Shown: positions 1 through 9,533 of the stretch, piece by piece | Layout of the letters: the number at the start of each line of letters is the position of its first letter | Position numbering within the stretch: position 1 is the first letter of the stretch | Source: Hoeflea sp. | GTDB lineage: Bacteria; Pseudomonadota; Alphaproteobacteria; Rhizobiales; Rhizobiaceae | Direction of reading: 5' to 3' | Length of the DNA stretch: 64,000 bases | Assembly (NCBI RefSeq): GCF_002733955.1 | Contig: NZ_NVXQ01000024.1 | Coordinates: 94,416 to 158,415, forward strand | The notes under the pieces: generated by a model | Database searches by the model: none | Told to the model about the DNA's origin: nothing | What the model saw: the letters and a program-made list of their open reading frames with translations, nothing else | Program-made: the position numbers and the translations under genes

Positions 1-1
1 C

Positions 2-1273
2 GCGGGGATTCCGGTCGCAGATCTTCGCGATCTGGACTGGGGTTCGCTCGATACGCTGGTTCTCGCTCCGGGCGTGCCTCTGACCCATCCCAAGCCGCAT
101 TGGACGGTGGAACTCGCCAACAGCCACGATGTCGAAATTATCGGTGATGTCGAGATCTTCGTGCGGGAACGCCGCGCGCAGGCGCCGGGAAGCCCGTTCA
201 TCGCCATCACCGGGACCAACGGAAAATCCACCACCACGGCGCTGATTGCTCACCTGATCGCGCATAGCGGCCGTGATGCGCAGCTGGGCGGCAATATCGG
301 AACCGCGGTGCTGACGCTTGCACCGCCGGCGGCCGAGCGGGTGCATGTGGTCGAGTGCTCGTCCTACCAGATCGATCTGGCGCCTTCGCTCGACCCGAGC
401 GCCGGACTGCTGCTCAACCTGACGCCCGACCATCTCGACCGGCATGGCTCGATGCAGCACTATGCCGACGTCAAGGCGCGGCTTGTGGCGCAGAGCGATG
501 TTGCGATCATAGGTGTCGATGACGAATGGTGCCGCGGCATTGCCGACAATCTGGAAAGCCAGGCTGGAACCGTCGTGCGGATTTCCAAGGATCATGCTCT
601 GGAGGATGGCCTGTTTGCGCAAGGGGCACTGATCCGCCAGAGCAAGGCCGGCGTGGTCCATGATCTGGCTGATCTGGACGGTATCGCCACGCTGCGCGGA
701 GCGCACAATGCTCAGAATGCGGCGGCGGCCATTGCCGCCTGCCAGGCGGTTGGGCTGAGCGAAGATGAAATCCGCGCCGGTCTGGCCGCATTCCCCGGCC
801 TCAAGCACCGGATGCAGCCAGTGGCGCGGTGCGGCCGTGTGGTCTTCGTCAATGATTCCAAGGCAACCAATGCGGAAGCCGCGGCCCCGGCATTGCAGAG
901 TTTTGAGCCGATCTACTGGATCGCCGGCGGACTGCCCAAGGAGGGCGGCATTGCAGCCCTGGAGCCGTTTTTCCCGCGCATTGCCAAGGCCTACCTGATC
1001 GGCGAAGCCGCGGCCGGGTTTGCCGCCACCATCGGCGCGCATGCCCCCTTCGAGATCTCGGACACGCTCGACAATGCAGTGGCTGCAGCGGCTCGAGATG
1101 CAGCCTCCGATACAGCCGCGATGCCGGCTGTGCTATTGTCTCCGGCCTGTGCCAGCTTCGATCAGTACCGCAATTTTGAGGTCAGGGGTGACGCCTACGT
1201 CAGCCTCGTGTCTGGTCTGGATGATATTGAAATGCTCATCGATGTCGAAAACATTGGAGAACATCATGGTTAG
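2..1273 (+). CDS. murD: UDP-N-acetylmuramoylalanine--D-glutamate ligase MurD (5' truncated)
   Basis: MurD adds D-glutamate to UDP-MurNAc-L-Ala in the cytoplasm (ATP-dependent peptidoglycan precursor synthesis). The reading frame is open from base 2, so the gene starts before the window; about 423 residues are visible and roughly 40 N-terminal ones are missing. The visible part begins in the N-terminal domain (the APGVPLTHP stretch), followed by the Mur-ligase ATP loop GTNGKSTT near fragment residue 70, the central-domain motif [13 protein letters not shown], and the C-terminal domain with [10 protein letters not shown]. It overlaps ftsW by 8 bases, so translation is probably coupled. Position in the dcw cluster agrees with the call. 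Confidence 0.96.
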   Translation, partial: AGIPVADLRDLDWGSLDTLVLAPGVPLTHPKPHWTVELANSHDVEIIGDVEIFVRERRAQAPGSPFIAITGTNGKSTTTALIAHLIAHSGRDAQLGGNIGTAVLTLAPPAAERVHVVECSSYQIDLAPSLDPSAGLLLNLTPDHLDRHGSMQHYADVKARLVAQSDVAIIGVDDEWCRGIADNLESQAGTVVRISKDHALEDGLFAQGALIRQSKAGVVHDLADLDGIATLRGAHNAQNAAAAIAACQAVGLSEDEIRAGLAAFPGLKHRMQPVARCGRVVFVNDSKATNAEAAAPALQSFEPIYWIAGGLPKEGGIAALEPFFPRIAKAYLIGEAAAGFAATIGAHAPFEISDTLDNAVAAAARDAASDTAAMPAVLLSPACASFDQYRNFEVRGDAYVSLVSGLDDIEMLIDVENIGEHHG

Positions 1274-2420
1274 CCGCGTTGAACGTGGGCCGGTCGCCGA
1301 CTGGTTCTGGACCATAGATCGCCTGTTTCTTGCGGCGTTTATCGGCCTGATGGGGATTGGCCTGATGTTGTCCTTTGCAGCCAGCCCGGCGGTGGCCGAA
1401 AGGCTCGGACTGGACAGCTTCCATTTCGTCGAGCGTCATGGCGTGTTCCTGCTGCCTGCGCTTGCGGTGATGGTCGGGGTGTCGTTTCTGAACCCGCGCC
1501 AGGTCAGGCGCAGTGCGCTGTTCCTGCTGGTGGCGTCCATCGTGATGATGATGATGGCGTTGTTCTTCGGGGTCGAGATCAAGGGATCGCGGCGCTGGAT
1601 CTCGATTCTGGGCATTTCCGTCCAGCCATCTGAGTTCATGAAGCCCGCCTTCGTGGTGATCTGTGCCTGGCTGTTCTCCGAACGCTCGCGGCATCCGGAA
1701 ATCCCCGGCAACCTGTTTGCCATCATCCTGTTCGGTATCGTGGCCGCCTTGCTGGTTGCGCAACCCGACCTGGGGCAGACCATGCTGACGGCTGCGGTCT
1801 GGGGCGGGATGTTCTTCATGGCCGGCATGTCGTGGTTCTGGATTGCGCTGCTGGGCGGACTTGCCATTGCCGGGTTCATCTCGGCCTATTTCATGTTCCC
1901 GCACGTGGCCGAGCGCATCAACGGCTTCCTGTTCGGCGAGGGCGACAGCTTCCAGGTCGACACTGCGCGCGAGGCGATCATCCGGGGTGACTGGCTGGGA
2001 CAGGGCCCGGGCGAGGGCACGATCAAGCGGATTCTGCCCGACAGCCACACCGACTTCGTCTTCTCGGTCGCGGCCGAGGAATTCGGCATCATCTTCTGCA
2101 TGGTGCTGGTGCTGTTGTTCGGCTTCGTGGTCATTCGCGGGCTGATCCGCGCGGGCCAGGAGCAGGACGATTTTACCCGGCTGGCAGTGGCCGGGCTGTC
2201 GCTGCTGATCGGCTTCCAGTCGTTCATCAATATCGGCGTCAATCTCGAACTGCTGCCGGCCAAGGGCATGACGCTGCCGCTGATTTCCTATGGTGGCTCG
2301 TCGATGATTGCAGTCTCGATCACCGCCGGTTTCGTGCTGGCGCTGACACGGCGCAGACCCGAGAGCCGAGCGCAGCCACGGACGGTCTACCGTCCCATGG
2401 CGAGCGTGGCGGCGGAATAG
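1266..2420 (+). CDS. ftsW: SEDS-family division protein FtsW (septal peptidoglycan polymerase)
   Basis: FtsW is the SEDS glycosyltransferase that polymerises lipid II at the septum together with a class B PBP. I chose the ATG at 1266, which has a GGAG ribosome-binding site 7-8 bases upstream (CATTGGAGAACATC) and gives 384 residues. The frame stays open further upstream into murD, but that part is murD read out of frame. About ten hydrophobic segments are visible. The SEDS signatures [12 protein letters not shown] and [14 protein letters not shown] are both present. The next gene, murG, starts 4 bases after the stop. Confidence 0.96.
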   Translation: MVSRVERGPVADWFWTIDRLFLAAFIGLMGIGLMLSFAASPAVAERLGLDSFHFVERHGVFLLPALAVMVGVSFLNPRQVRRSALFLLVASIVMMMMALFFGVEIKGSRRWISILGISVQPSEFMKPAFVVICAWLFSERSRHPEIPGNLFAIILFGIVAALLVAQPDLGQTMLTAAVWGGMFFMAGMSWFWIALLGGLAIAGFISAYFMFPHVAERINGFLFGEGDSFQVDTAREAIIRGDWLGQGPGEGTIKRILPDSHTDFVFSVAAEEFGIIFCMVLVLLFGFVVIRGLIRAGQEQDDFTRLAVAGLSLLIGFQSFINIGVNLELLPAKGMTLPLISYGGSSMIAVSITAGFVLALTRRRPESRAQPRTVYRPMASVAAE

Positions 2421-2424
2421 GATC

Positions 2425-3552
2425 ATGGTGGAAAGCAAGCTTTTTCTGCTGTCTGCGGGCGGCACCGGTGGACATCTGTTTCCGGCGCAGGCGCTGGCGC
2501 ACGAGCTGACGGCGCGCGGTCACCGGGTTCACCTGGTCACCGACAGCCGCGCCGAGCGGTTCGCCGGCAAGTTCCCCGCCTCGGAGATCCACGTGGTGCG
2601 TTCCGCCACCATCGGCTCGAAAAATCCGATCAAGGTGATCAAGTCGCTTTGGACCCTGTTCAAGGGCGTGCGCGAAGCAGGCGCCTTGCTGCGCGAGATC
2701 CGGCCGGATGCGGTGATCGGATTTGGCGGTTATCCGACCATCCCGCCCTTGCTGGCGGCATCCAATGCCGGTCTGCCAACCATGCTGCATGAGCAGAATG
2801 CGGTGATGGGACGGGCCAACAAGGCTCTGGCCTCCCGGGTCAAGGCCATTGCCGGCGGCTTCCTGCCCGAGGGCAAGGGACGTTACGCCGACAAGACCGT
2901 GGTGACCGGCAATCCGGTGCGGCCGGAGGTGATCACTGCGGCCGCGATCCCTTACGTCCCCTCGCTTGAGGGGGAGCGGTTCCGGCTGGTGGTGTTTGGC
3001 GGCAGCCAGGGCGCTCAGTTCTTTTCCGACGCCATTCCCTCGGCCATTTCCCTGTTGCCGGAGGAACTCAGGGCACGGCTGGAACTGACCCAGCAGGCAC
3101 GGCGGGAAGACGAGGCGCAGGTGCGGGCGCGGCTCGAGGACATGGGTGTGAAGGCCGAGGTGTCTCCGTTCTTCACTGATATGGCGGCGCGCATTGGCGC
3201 TGCGCATCTTGTTGTTTCGCGGTCCGGCGCTTCGACTGTCTCCGAGATTGCCGTGATCGGCCGTTCCGCCATTCTGGTGCCATATCCCTTTGCACTTGAC
3301 CACGACCAGGCAGCCAATGCCCAGGCGCTGATGGCCAAGGGCGGCGCCAGCGTGGTCAAGCAGTCTGATCTTTCGGCCCAGCTTCTTTCCGACATGATTG
3401 CCGACCGCATGAACGATCCCGCCGGGCTGGCCTCGACCGCCGCTGCCGCCCAGGCCACGGGAAAACCCGACGCCGCGCGCTTGCTTGCCAATCTGGCAGA
3501 AGCTATTGCGGAGGGCGTCAGTGTAGATCAATTCAGGAGTTCGACCGCATGA
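2425..3552 (+). CDS. murG: UDP-GlcNAc:lipid I N-acetylglucosaminyltransferase MurG
   Basis: MurG converts lipid I to lipid II at the inner face of the cytoplasmic membrane (GT28 family). The 375-residue product has the N-terminal glycine-rich loop [12 protein letters not shown] (about residues 10-21), a second glycine-rich loop FGGSQGA, and the C-terminal donor-binding stretch [10 protein letters not shown] followed by [14 protein letters not shown]. The length is typical. The stop overlaps the murC start by 4 bases (ATGA), which indicates translational coupling. Confidence 0.97.
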   Translation: MVESKLFLLSAGGTGGHLFPAQALAHELTARGHRVHLVTDSRAERFAGKFPASEIHVVRSATIGSKNPIKVIKSLWTLFKGVREAGALLREIRPDAVIGFGGYPTIPPLLAASNAGLPTMLHEQNAVMGRANKALASRVKAIAGGFLPEGKGRYADKTVVTGNPVRPEVITAAAIPYVPSLEGERFRLVVFGGSQGAQFFSDAIPSAISLLPEELRARLELTQQARREDEAQVRARLEDMGVKAEVSPFFTDMAARIGAAHLVVSRSGASTVSEIAVIGRSAILVPYPFALDHDQAANAQALMAKGGASVVKQSDLSAQLLSDMIADRMNDPAGLASTAAAAQATGKPDAARLLANLAEAIAEGVSVDQFRSSTA

Positions 3553-4973
3553 AGATGCCACAAACCATCGGCCTGGTGCATTTTGTCGGCATCGGCGGCA
3601 TCGGCATGAGCGGTATTGCCGAGGTGCTGCACAATCTCGGCTACAAGGTGCAGGGCTCGGACCAGTCGGAAAGCGCCAATGTGCAGCGGCTGCGCGACAA
3701 GGGCATCGAAGTCCATATCGGTCACTCCGCCGCCAATCTGGGCGACGCGGAAGTGGTGGTGGTCTCGACCGCGATCAAGAAAAACAATCCCGAACTGATG
3801 GCAGCGCGCGAGCGGCTGTTGCCGGTGGTGCGCCGGGCCGAAATGCTGGCCGAGCTGATGCGCTTCCGTAATGCGATTGCCATTGGCGGCACCCACGGCA
3901 AGACCACGACGACATCCATGGTGGCGACGTTGCTTGAAGCCGGCGGGCTTGATCCGACCGTGATCAACGGCGGCATCATCAATGCCTACGGCACCAATGC
4001 CCGCATGGGCGAGGGGGAATGGATGGTGGTGGAGGCCGATGAAAGCGACGGCACTTTCCTCAAGCTGCCGGCAGACGTTGCCGTCATCACCAATATCGAT
4101 CCCGAACACCTTGATCACTACGGCACCTTTGACGCGGTGCGTGCGGCGTTTCGGCAATTTGTCGAGAACGTGCCGTTTTACGGCTTCGGCGTGATGTGCC
4201 TCGACCACCCGGAAGTGCAGGCGCTGGTCAGCCGGATCGAGGACCGCCGGGTCATCACCTATGGCGAGAATCCGCAATCGGATGTCCGCTATTCAAACCA
4301 CCGCATGGACGGGCCGGTTTCGGTGTTCGACGTGGTGATCCACAAACGCAAGACCGGCGAAGCCATCGAGCTCAAGGATCTGCGGCTGCCGATGCCCGGC
4401 AAGCACAATGTCTCCAATGCAGTTGCCGCGATCGCCGTGGCGTCGGAACTCGGGCTGACACCGGACCAGATCGCCAAGGGGCTGGGCCAGTTTGGCGGCG
4501 TGAAGCGGCGCTTTACCAACACCGGCAGCTGGAATGGCGTCGAGATCTTCGACGATTACGGCCACCACCCGGTCGAGATCAAGGCGGTGCTGTCGGCAGC
4601 GCGTGACGCTTGCCAGGGCCGTGTGATCGCGGTTGCCCAGCCGCACCGCTACTCCCGGCTTGAAAGCCTGTTCGATGAATTTTCCGCCTGTTTCAACGAT
4701 GCCAACACGGTGATCATAGCGCCGGTCTACGCTGCCGGCGAGGATCCGATCGAAGGCATCGATTCGGCGTCCCTGGTCTCGAGCATGAAGGCCGGCGGTC
4801 ACCGCGATGCACGGCTGATAGACGGCCCGTCCGCACTTGCGCCGCTGGTTGCCGAGATCGCCAAGCCGGGCGATTACGTCGTCTGTCTTGGCGCCGGCAC
4901 GATCACGCAATGGGCCAACCAGCTGCCCAAGGAACTCAATGCGCTGAAGCCTGTGACAGGGGACAATGCATGA
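3549..4973 (+). CDS. murC: UDP-N-acetylmuramate--L-alanine ligase MurC
   Basis: MurC attaches L-alanine to UDP-MurNAc, the first peptide-ligase step of precursor synthesis. The 474-residue protein begins with a Rossmann-like stretch [14 protein letters not shown], has the ATP loop [10 protein letters not shown] near residues 117-126, the central [12 protein letters not shown] motif, and a C-terminal domain with [12 protein letters not shown]. The ATG overlaps the murG stop, and the murC stop in turn overlaps the murB ATG. Confidence 0.97.
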   Translation: MKMPQTIGLVHFVGIGGIGMSGIAEVLHNLGYKVQGSDQSESANVQRLRDKGIEVHIGHSAANLGDAEVVVVSTAIKKNNPELMAARERLLPVVRRAEMLAELMRFRNAIAIGGTHGKTTTTSMVATLLEAGGLDPTVINGGIINAYGTNARMGEGEWMVVEADESDGTFLKLPADVAVITNIDPEHLDHYGTFDAVRAAFRQFVENVPFYGFGVMCLDHPEVQALVSRIEDRRVITYGENPQSDVRYSNHRMDGPVSVFDVVIHKRKTGEAIELKDLRLPMPGKHNVSNAVAAIAVASELGLTPDQIAKGLGQFGGVKRRFTNTGSWNGVEIFDDYGHHPVEIKAVLSAARDACQGRVIAVAQPHRYSRLESLFDEFSACFNDANTVIIAPVYAAGEDPIEGIDSASLVSSMKAGGHRDARLIDGPSALAPLVAEIAKPGDYVVCLGAGTITQWANQLPKELNALKPVTGDNA

Positions 4974-5947
4974 AGCCGCTGCAGGTCGACGGAGAAAAAC
5001 TGCTGGCATCGCTCGAGGGCAAACTCGGCGATGTCCGCGGACGGCTGACGCCGAATGCCGAGATGTCGAAGGTGACATGGTTCCGCACCGGCGGTCCGGC
5101 GGAAGTGCTGTTCCAGCCGGTTGATGAAGATGATCTGTCTGCCTTTCTGGCCGTGCTGCCGGAAGAGGTTCCGGTGCTGCCGGTCGGGATCGGCTCCAAC
5201 CTCCTGGTGCGCGACGGCGGCATTCCGGGTGTTGTCATCCGGCTGTCAGCCAAAGGTTTTGGCCGCGCCGAGCAGGTGTCGGATACACGGCTTGCGGCGG
5301 GAGCGGTCTGTCCCGACAAGCATCTGGCGGCGCTGGCGCTCGAAACCGGGCTTGGCGGGTTTCATTTCTACCACGGCATTCCCGGCGCCATCGGCGGCGC
5401 TTTGCGGATGAATGCCGGCGCCAATGGCGTGGAAACACGCGAGCGGGTGGTCGAGGTGCACGCGATTGACCGCAAGGGCGCGCGGCACGTGCTGTCGAAT
5501 GCTCAGATGGGCTACGCCTACCGGCATTCTTCGGCACCGAAGGACCTGATCTTCACCCGCGCCATCTTCGAAGGCACGCCTGTCGACAAGGAGCAGATCC
5601 GGGCAGACATGGATGCCGTGCAGCATCACCGGGAGACGGTGCAGCCGATCCGCGAGAAGACCGGCGGCTCGACCTTCAAGAACCCGGAAGGGACGTCGGC
5701 CTGGAAGGAAATCGACAAGGCCGGCTGCCGCGGGCTGACCGTCGGCGGGGCGCAGATGTCGCCGATGCACTGCAATTTCATGATCAACACCGGCACGGCC
5801 TCGGGCTATGAGCTTGAGAACCTTGGCGAAACCGTCCGCGCTCGCGTGCTGGAGACTTCCGGGATCCGGCTCGAATGGGAGATCAAGCGGCTCGGCCTGT
5901 TCGAACCCGGACAGGTGGTGCAGGAATTTCTCGGCCAGATGGTGTGA
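4970..5947 (+). CDS. murB: UDP-N-acetylenolpyruvoylglucosamine reductase MurB
   Basis: MurB is the FAD enzyme that reduces UDP-GlcNAc-enolpyruvate to UDP-MurNAc with NADPH. The start chosen is the ATG at 4970, which overlaps the murC stop as ATGA; this gives 325 residues. FAD-binding motifs [14 protein letters not shown] and [15 protein letters not shown] are present, as is [12 protein letters not shown] with the serine that acts as proton donor in this family. The C-terminal part contains [14 protein letters not shown]. It is the last gene of the uninterrupted + strand dcw run; the usual next gene, ddl, lies 6 kb further on. Confidence 0.97.
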   Translation: MKPLQVDGEKLLASLEGKLGDVRGRLTPNAEMSKVTWFRTGGPAEVLFQPVDEDDLSAFLAVLPEEVPVLPVGIGSNLLVRDGGIPGVVIRLSAKGFGRAEQVSDTRLAAGAVCPDKHLAALALETGLGGFHFYHGIPGAIGGALRMNAGANGVETRERVVEVHAIDRKGARHVLSNAQMGYAYRHSSAPKDLIFTRAIFEGTPVDKEQIRADMDAVQHHRETVQPIREKTGGSTFKNPEGTSAWKEIDKAGCRGLTVGGAQMSPMHCNFMINTGTASGYELENLGETVRARVLETSGIRLEWEIKRLGLFEPGQVVQEFLGQMV

Positions 5948-6055
5948 AAAAAGTGGTGGCGGCTTAGGCGGGTCGTGTCGGCACTGATCGCGATCGCGGA
6001 AGCAAAATGTTAAGACTGTCCTTCTAGCATACCCCGGATTTAAGGGGATGATTTT

Positions 6056-6898
6056 ATGGTCGGTCTCGCCCGCGCATGGATAGTCAAACAGCTTATGTTT
6101 GGCGGGTTTGACTCCTACCGCGATGTCTGCCGCAAGTCGCTCTGGGTGTCGCTGAAGGTGTCTGCGCTCGCCTACGGTCTCAATCTGTGCGCCCATTTCC
6201 TGCTCTATGGCCTGAACCTGATGCCTTACAGCATGGAAAAGGCACTGATCATCGCGACGGTGCTGACGCCTCCGATCACTTTTGTGCTGGCGATCCTGGC
6301 CTATATCTCTGTCGGTTTCGCCATCCACGATCTGGGGGTGTCGCGGGCAGAGCTTGAACGGCTGAGCCGCACCGATACCCTGTCCGGGCTGCCCAACCGG
6401 CGGGCGTTTCTTGAACTTTTTGACCGCTTTGAAGGTGAAAAGGCGTTGCTTGTCTTCGACATCGACCGGTTCAAGTCTGTCAATGACAATTATGGGCATC
6501 TCGTCGGAGACGAGGTCATCATCAAGGTCGCCAACATGCTGACGACGGTGTTCGGTGACAGATGTGTATGCGCCAGGATCGGCGGGGAGGAATTCGCGGT
6601 TTTTTGCAGTGGCATGGCCTTCGCCGAGTTTGCGGTGCTTGGCGAGAGCGCGCGCCGCAGCGTGGCGGCGATGCAGATCAACGCCTCTGGCAAGACGTTC
6701 ACGGTGACCATGTCGGGCGGTCTCACTCGTGCCCGGCCGGGGCAGGGGTTCAGTGAGGTGTTTTCGCGTGCCGACAAATCGCTCTATCTCGCCAAGTCCA
6801 GCAGCCGCAATCGCATTGTTCTTTACAGTGGCGGTGAAGACGGCAAGCAGGAAGCTCGCACCGACAAAGCGGAAATGACCGAAAGCGCAGTCGCCTGA
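6056..6898 (+). CDS. membrane-anchored GGDEF diguanylate cyclase
   Basis: This 280-residue protein probably makes cyclic-di-GMP from GTP. Residues about 30-95 hold two or more hydrophobic segments, then a GGDEF domain follows (about 100-265). It has the LSGLPNRRAF start, the metal-site strand FDIDRFKSVND, and an intact RIGGEEF active-site motif with GGEEF at 176-180. The inhibitory RxxD site expected nine residues before GGEEF is absent (GDRC there). There is no EAL domain. The ATG at 6056 follows an AAGGGGA ribosome-binding site. It lies 108 bases after murB on the same strand, and converges with the GGDEF-EAL gene at 7100. Its location inside the dcw cluster is unusual. Substrate and signal cannot be read from the sequence. 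Confidence 0.88.
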   Translation: MVGLARAWIVKQLMFGGFDSYRDVCRKSLWVSLKVSALAYGLNLCAHFLLYGLNLMPYSMEKALIIATVLTPPITFVLAILAYISVGFAIHDLGVSRAELERLSRTDTLSGLPNRRAFLELFDRFEGEKALLVFDIDRFKSVNDNYGHLVGDEVIIKVANMLTTVFGDRCVCARIGGEEFAVFCSGMAFAEFAVLGESARRSVAAMQINASGKTFTVTMSGGLTRARPGQGFSEVFSRADKSLYLAKSSSRNRIVLYSGGEDGKQEARTDKAEMTESAVA

Positions 6899-7099
6899 AA
6901 CCAGGCCTGATGGGCGGCGCGTAACGTCAGGTTCGAGACTGCGATGGAGCACGGAGCCGGATGCGATTGGACGGGGTACCCAGGTGCTCCGGCAGGAACC
7001 GGATTTCTGACTTTACCTGAATTTACCAAAGCGCCGGTGGGGTTGAGCGCTGCAGGGCTTGAATCAAGTCACAACGTTGTCCGTGACTATCCTGGGCAC

Positions 7100-9016
7100 T
7101 CAGGCTGTATGCGACTGCTCGGTCGTGTGGTCGCCGATGCGATTGTCCTGGGTGTTGATCGTTTCCAGTACCTGGGCGACGGGCATTGGCTTGCCGTAGA
7201 GATAACCCTGGATCAGGTCAGGCTGGAGATCGGACAAAATCACCATCTCGTCCTGGGTCTCGACTCCCTCGAGCACGCAGCGCAGATCGAGTTTGCGGCA
7301 CAGTTTGATGATGCCGGCAACAATTTCGCGTGACGTGACGCTGTGGGAGACCTTGCGCACGAAGCTGCGATCGATCTTGACCTTGTCGAGGGGGAGCTGG
7401 TCGAGATATTCGAAACTCGAATACCCAGAGCCGAAATCATCGAGAGCAACCTTGCACCCGGCACCCCTTAATGCTGCAAGCAGGGTCGTTGAGGTCTCGA
7501 GATCGGACATCACTGCGGTTTCGGTGATCTCGAACTCGATGCGGCTGGGTGCGATACCGGAGCGCAAGACCTGCCCCAGCAGTGAAAGGATGAAGGCGCG
7601 ATCGGATATGTCCTGAGCCGAGAGGTTGAATGACAGGCTGATGTCGCTGGGCCACATTGCGAGCTCGGCAAGGCCCTTCTTGAACAGGATGTCGGTGACC
7701 CTGCGGATATGACCTGACCGTTCTGCGGCGCAGATGAACTTGTCCGGACGGACGAGGCCAAGCCGCGGGTTCTCCCAGCGCGCAAGTGCCTCGAAGCCAA
7801 CCACCCTTTGCAGCTTGGGCGAAAATTGCGGCTGGAACAGCAGAAACAGTTCCTTTTCCAGATCGCCTTCGCGCAATTCGCGCTCGATGGCGATTGCCTG
7901 CTGCATTTCCTCATCTTCGTCGGTGTTGAAGAGAATGCATCGGCCGCGGCGGTGGCTCTTGGCCTTGTAAAGCGCAAAATCGGCCTTCTCGTAAAGCTGA
8001 GCCGACGAGCTGCCCATGCTGGGGAATTTGGAAAACCCGGATGAAACGCCGACGCTCAGTTCCATCCTGTCGACAGGATAGGGCTGACTGATCGAATTGA
8101 TGACCCTGGCGCCGAAGCGTTCGATCTCTTCCTCGGACAGGTCGCCTTCGACGATGGCGATGAATTCATCGCCGCCGATACGGCCGAAGGAGACACCGGG
8201 GATGTCCAGCGAGGTCGCCCGCTCAACGACAGCACACAAGAGTGTGTCGCCAACCACGTGACCGTAGACATCATTGATCGCCTTGAAACCATCAAGATCG
8301 AAGATACCCATCCAGAATGGACGATTGTCGGAAATGTAGTAGTCGAGTTTCTGGAATACAGCGCGGCGGTTGGGGATGCCGGTGAGCATGTCGGTGTCGG
8401 CCAGGCGCTGGGCTTTGGTGGCAAGCCGGTCGGCAAGCAGCCGGGCATCGATCTGACGCAGGATGGCCTTGCGCAACAGCGAGGCCATGCCGAAAGCGGC
8501 AAAAGCCGTGGCAACACCGATGGAGACGTATTGGCCGAACAGTTCAAGCGGAAGACTGGAGGCGAACCAGTAAAGTGTGGCCAGAGACAAGGCGACACAG
8601 AACATGGTGATGCGCAGGGTCACGCCGGTGGTTGAGAAGACCACGGCCATAAGGGCAAAGTAGATCAGCTTGGACTGTTCGAAATTGATCAGGAGATAGG
8701 TCAGAACATTGATGTAGATCAGCATGTTCGCAAACAGCCCCGAAAGCTCGAGGTTGATGTAGGTGATCTTGCCTTTGACCACGACGTATCGGCGCAAAAG
8801 AATGAAGCACAGCGCGGTCACGGCGCTGATCCCGGCCAGTATGGCAAGCGACGCTCCGGTTTCGTCTTTCCAGTGTGCCCAGGTGATGTAGGCGTAATAG
8901 GCAGCGCCGGGAAGCAGAAAGCTTCGGACGATTGGGCCGTAAGCCTCTGCCACGGCCTGGCGCCGGACAGGATCGATCGATGTCTTGTAGGCGGCCAGCA
9001 GGCTTGCAATCTTCAT
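7100..9016 (-). CDS. membrane GGDEF-EAL protein (tandem paralogue 1)
   Basis: This 638-residue protein has an N-terminal region with about six hydrophobic segments (residues about 30-185) with no sensor domain I recognise. A GGDEF domain follows (about 205-365; RIGGDEF at 279-285) and then an EAL domain (about 390-630; EALARW at 409). All EAL catalytic elements are visible: E409, FNLSAQ, FEITETA, LDDFGSG, KIDRSF, EGVET and GYLYGKPMP, so phosphodiesterase activity is likely. The GGDEF signature is intact, but no RxxD I-site is present. It is a clear paralogue of the gene at 9534: the domain boundaries coincide and both have GGDEF at residues 281-285. It is transcribed against the surrounding division genes. 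Confidence 0.9.
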   Translation of the reverse strand: MKIASLLAAYKTSIDPVRRQAVAEAYGPIVRSFLLPGAAYYAYITWAHWKDETGASLAILAGISAVTALCFILLRRYVVVKGKITYINLELSGLFANMLIYINVLTYLLINFEQSKLIYFALMAVVFSTTGVTLRITMFCVALSLATLYWFASSLPLELFGQYVSIGVATAFAAFGMASLLRKAILRQIDARLLADRLATKAQRLADTDMLTGIPNRRAVFQKLDYYISDNRPFWMGIFDLDGFKAINDVYGHVVGDTLLCAVVERATSLDIPGVSFGRIGGDEFIAIVEGDLSEEEIERFGARVINSISQPYPVDRMELSVGVSSGFSKFPSMGSSSAQLYEKADFALYKAKSHRRGRCILFNTDEDEEMQQAIAIERELREGDLEKELFLLFQPQFSPKLQRVVGFEALARWENPRLGLVRPDKFICAAERSGHIRRVTDILFKKGLAELAMWPSDISLSFNLSAQDISDRAFILSLLGQVLRSGIAPSRIEFEITETAVMSDLETSTTLLAALRGAGCKVALDDFGSGYSSFEYLDQLPLDKVKIDRSFVRKVSHSVTSREIVAGIIKLCRKLDLRCVLEGVETQDEMVILSDLQPDLIQGYLYGKPMPVAQVLETINTQDNRIGDHTTEQSHTA

Positions 9017-9211
9017 TGAACGTTCTCTTTCAGATCAGCTGGCTCGGTCATCGCATCGAGTTGTTTCCAGCAAGATTGAGGTACACTCAGGTTGCAAATA
9101 TCCGTGAATTGCAGGAAGCAGACCGGGTCGGAAGATCGGACCCTCAAGGCTCTGTTCTGCGCTCCGGATCTGTTCATCCTGGCTGTCCACCTCACTCTTG
9201 ATGGACGTATA

Positions 9212-9243
9212 TTAAAATACAAATATTAATGTACAGTATTTAA
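9212..9243. repeat. three TTAA boxes spaced 14 bases apart
   Basis: TTAA occurs at 9212, 9226 and 9240, each separated from the next by ten bases, in an A+T-rich patch of otherwise GC-rich DNA. This is seen directly. The position upstream of a GGDEF-EAL gene fits a regulator-binding region; which protein binds is unknown. Confidence 0.5.
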
Positions 9244-9254
9244 ACTGATGATAA
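9240..9254. promoter_or_regulatory. candidate CtrA-like box (7 of 8 positions)
   Basis: The sequence reads TTAA-N7-ATAA and differs at one base from the alphaproteobacterial CtrA consensus TTAA-N7-TTAA. It lies 224-238 bases upstream of the GGDEF-EAL gene that starts at 9016 on the minus strand. Matches of this quality also arise by chance in A+T-rich DNA. Confidence 0.3.
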
Positions 9255-9533
9255 CGAATGAAGACCAAGCCTGGTTGATGCTTTAGATGAAGTTGCTATC
9301 TTGTGGTGAGAAATTGTATTGATGCACCCCGCTGTGGTGCCCGCTGTTTTTGCTCAACTTTGCTGAGCGCTGAAAGCCTGCCTGTTCAACATCTGTCGCC
9401 TGCCTGATCGGGATTTGTACGGGCTAAGCTTCCTGGTGTTCAGGCGCGTGAGTGTTCACAGGCTTCCGTTAGCGGTTTGAAATTCTCCTGGCGCCTGCTG
9501 GCTGATGGTCAGCACTTTGATGCATGATTGCGC

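Larger units (their letters stand above)
9017..9533. other. 517-base intergenic region between the two GGDEF-EAL genes
   Basis: I find no convincing gene here; the short open frames have no ribosome-binding site or recognisable motif. It lies downstream of the paralogue at 9534 and upstream of the one at 7100, so it should hold the promoter of the latter. Bases about 9200-9310 are markedly A+T-rich and contain three TTAA boxes at exactly 14-base steps. A small inverted repeat (GCTGA at 9501-9505, TCAGC at 9509-9513) sits just after the upstream gene and lacks a T-tract. Confidence 0.6.

Noticed and set aside
5246..6952. 568-residue open frame on the - strand across murB and the cyclase
   Set aside because: It spans two unrelated + strand genes in antisense and has no coherent motif; codon bias explains it.
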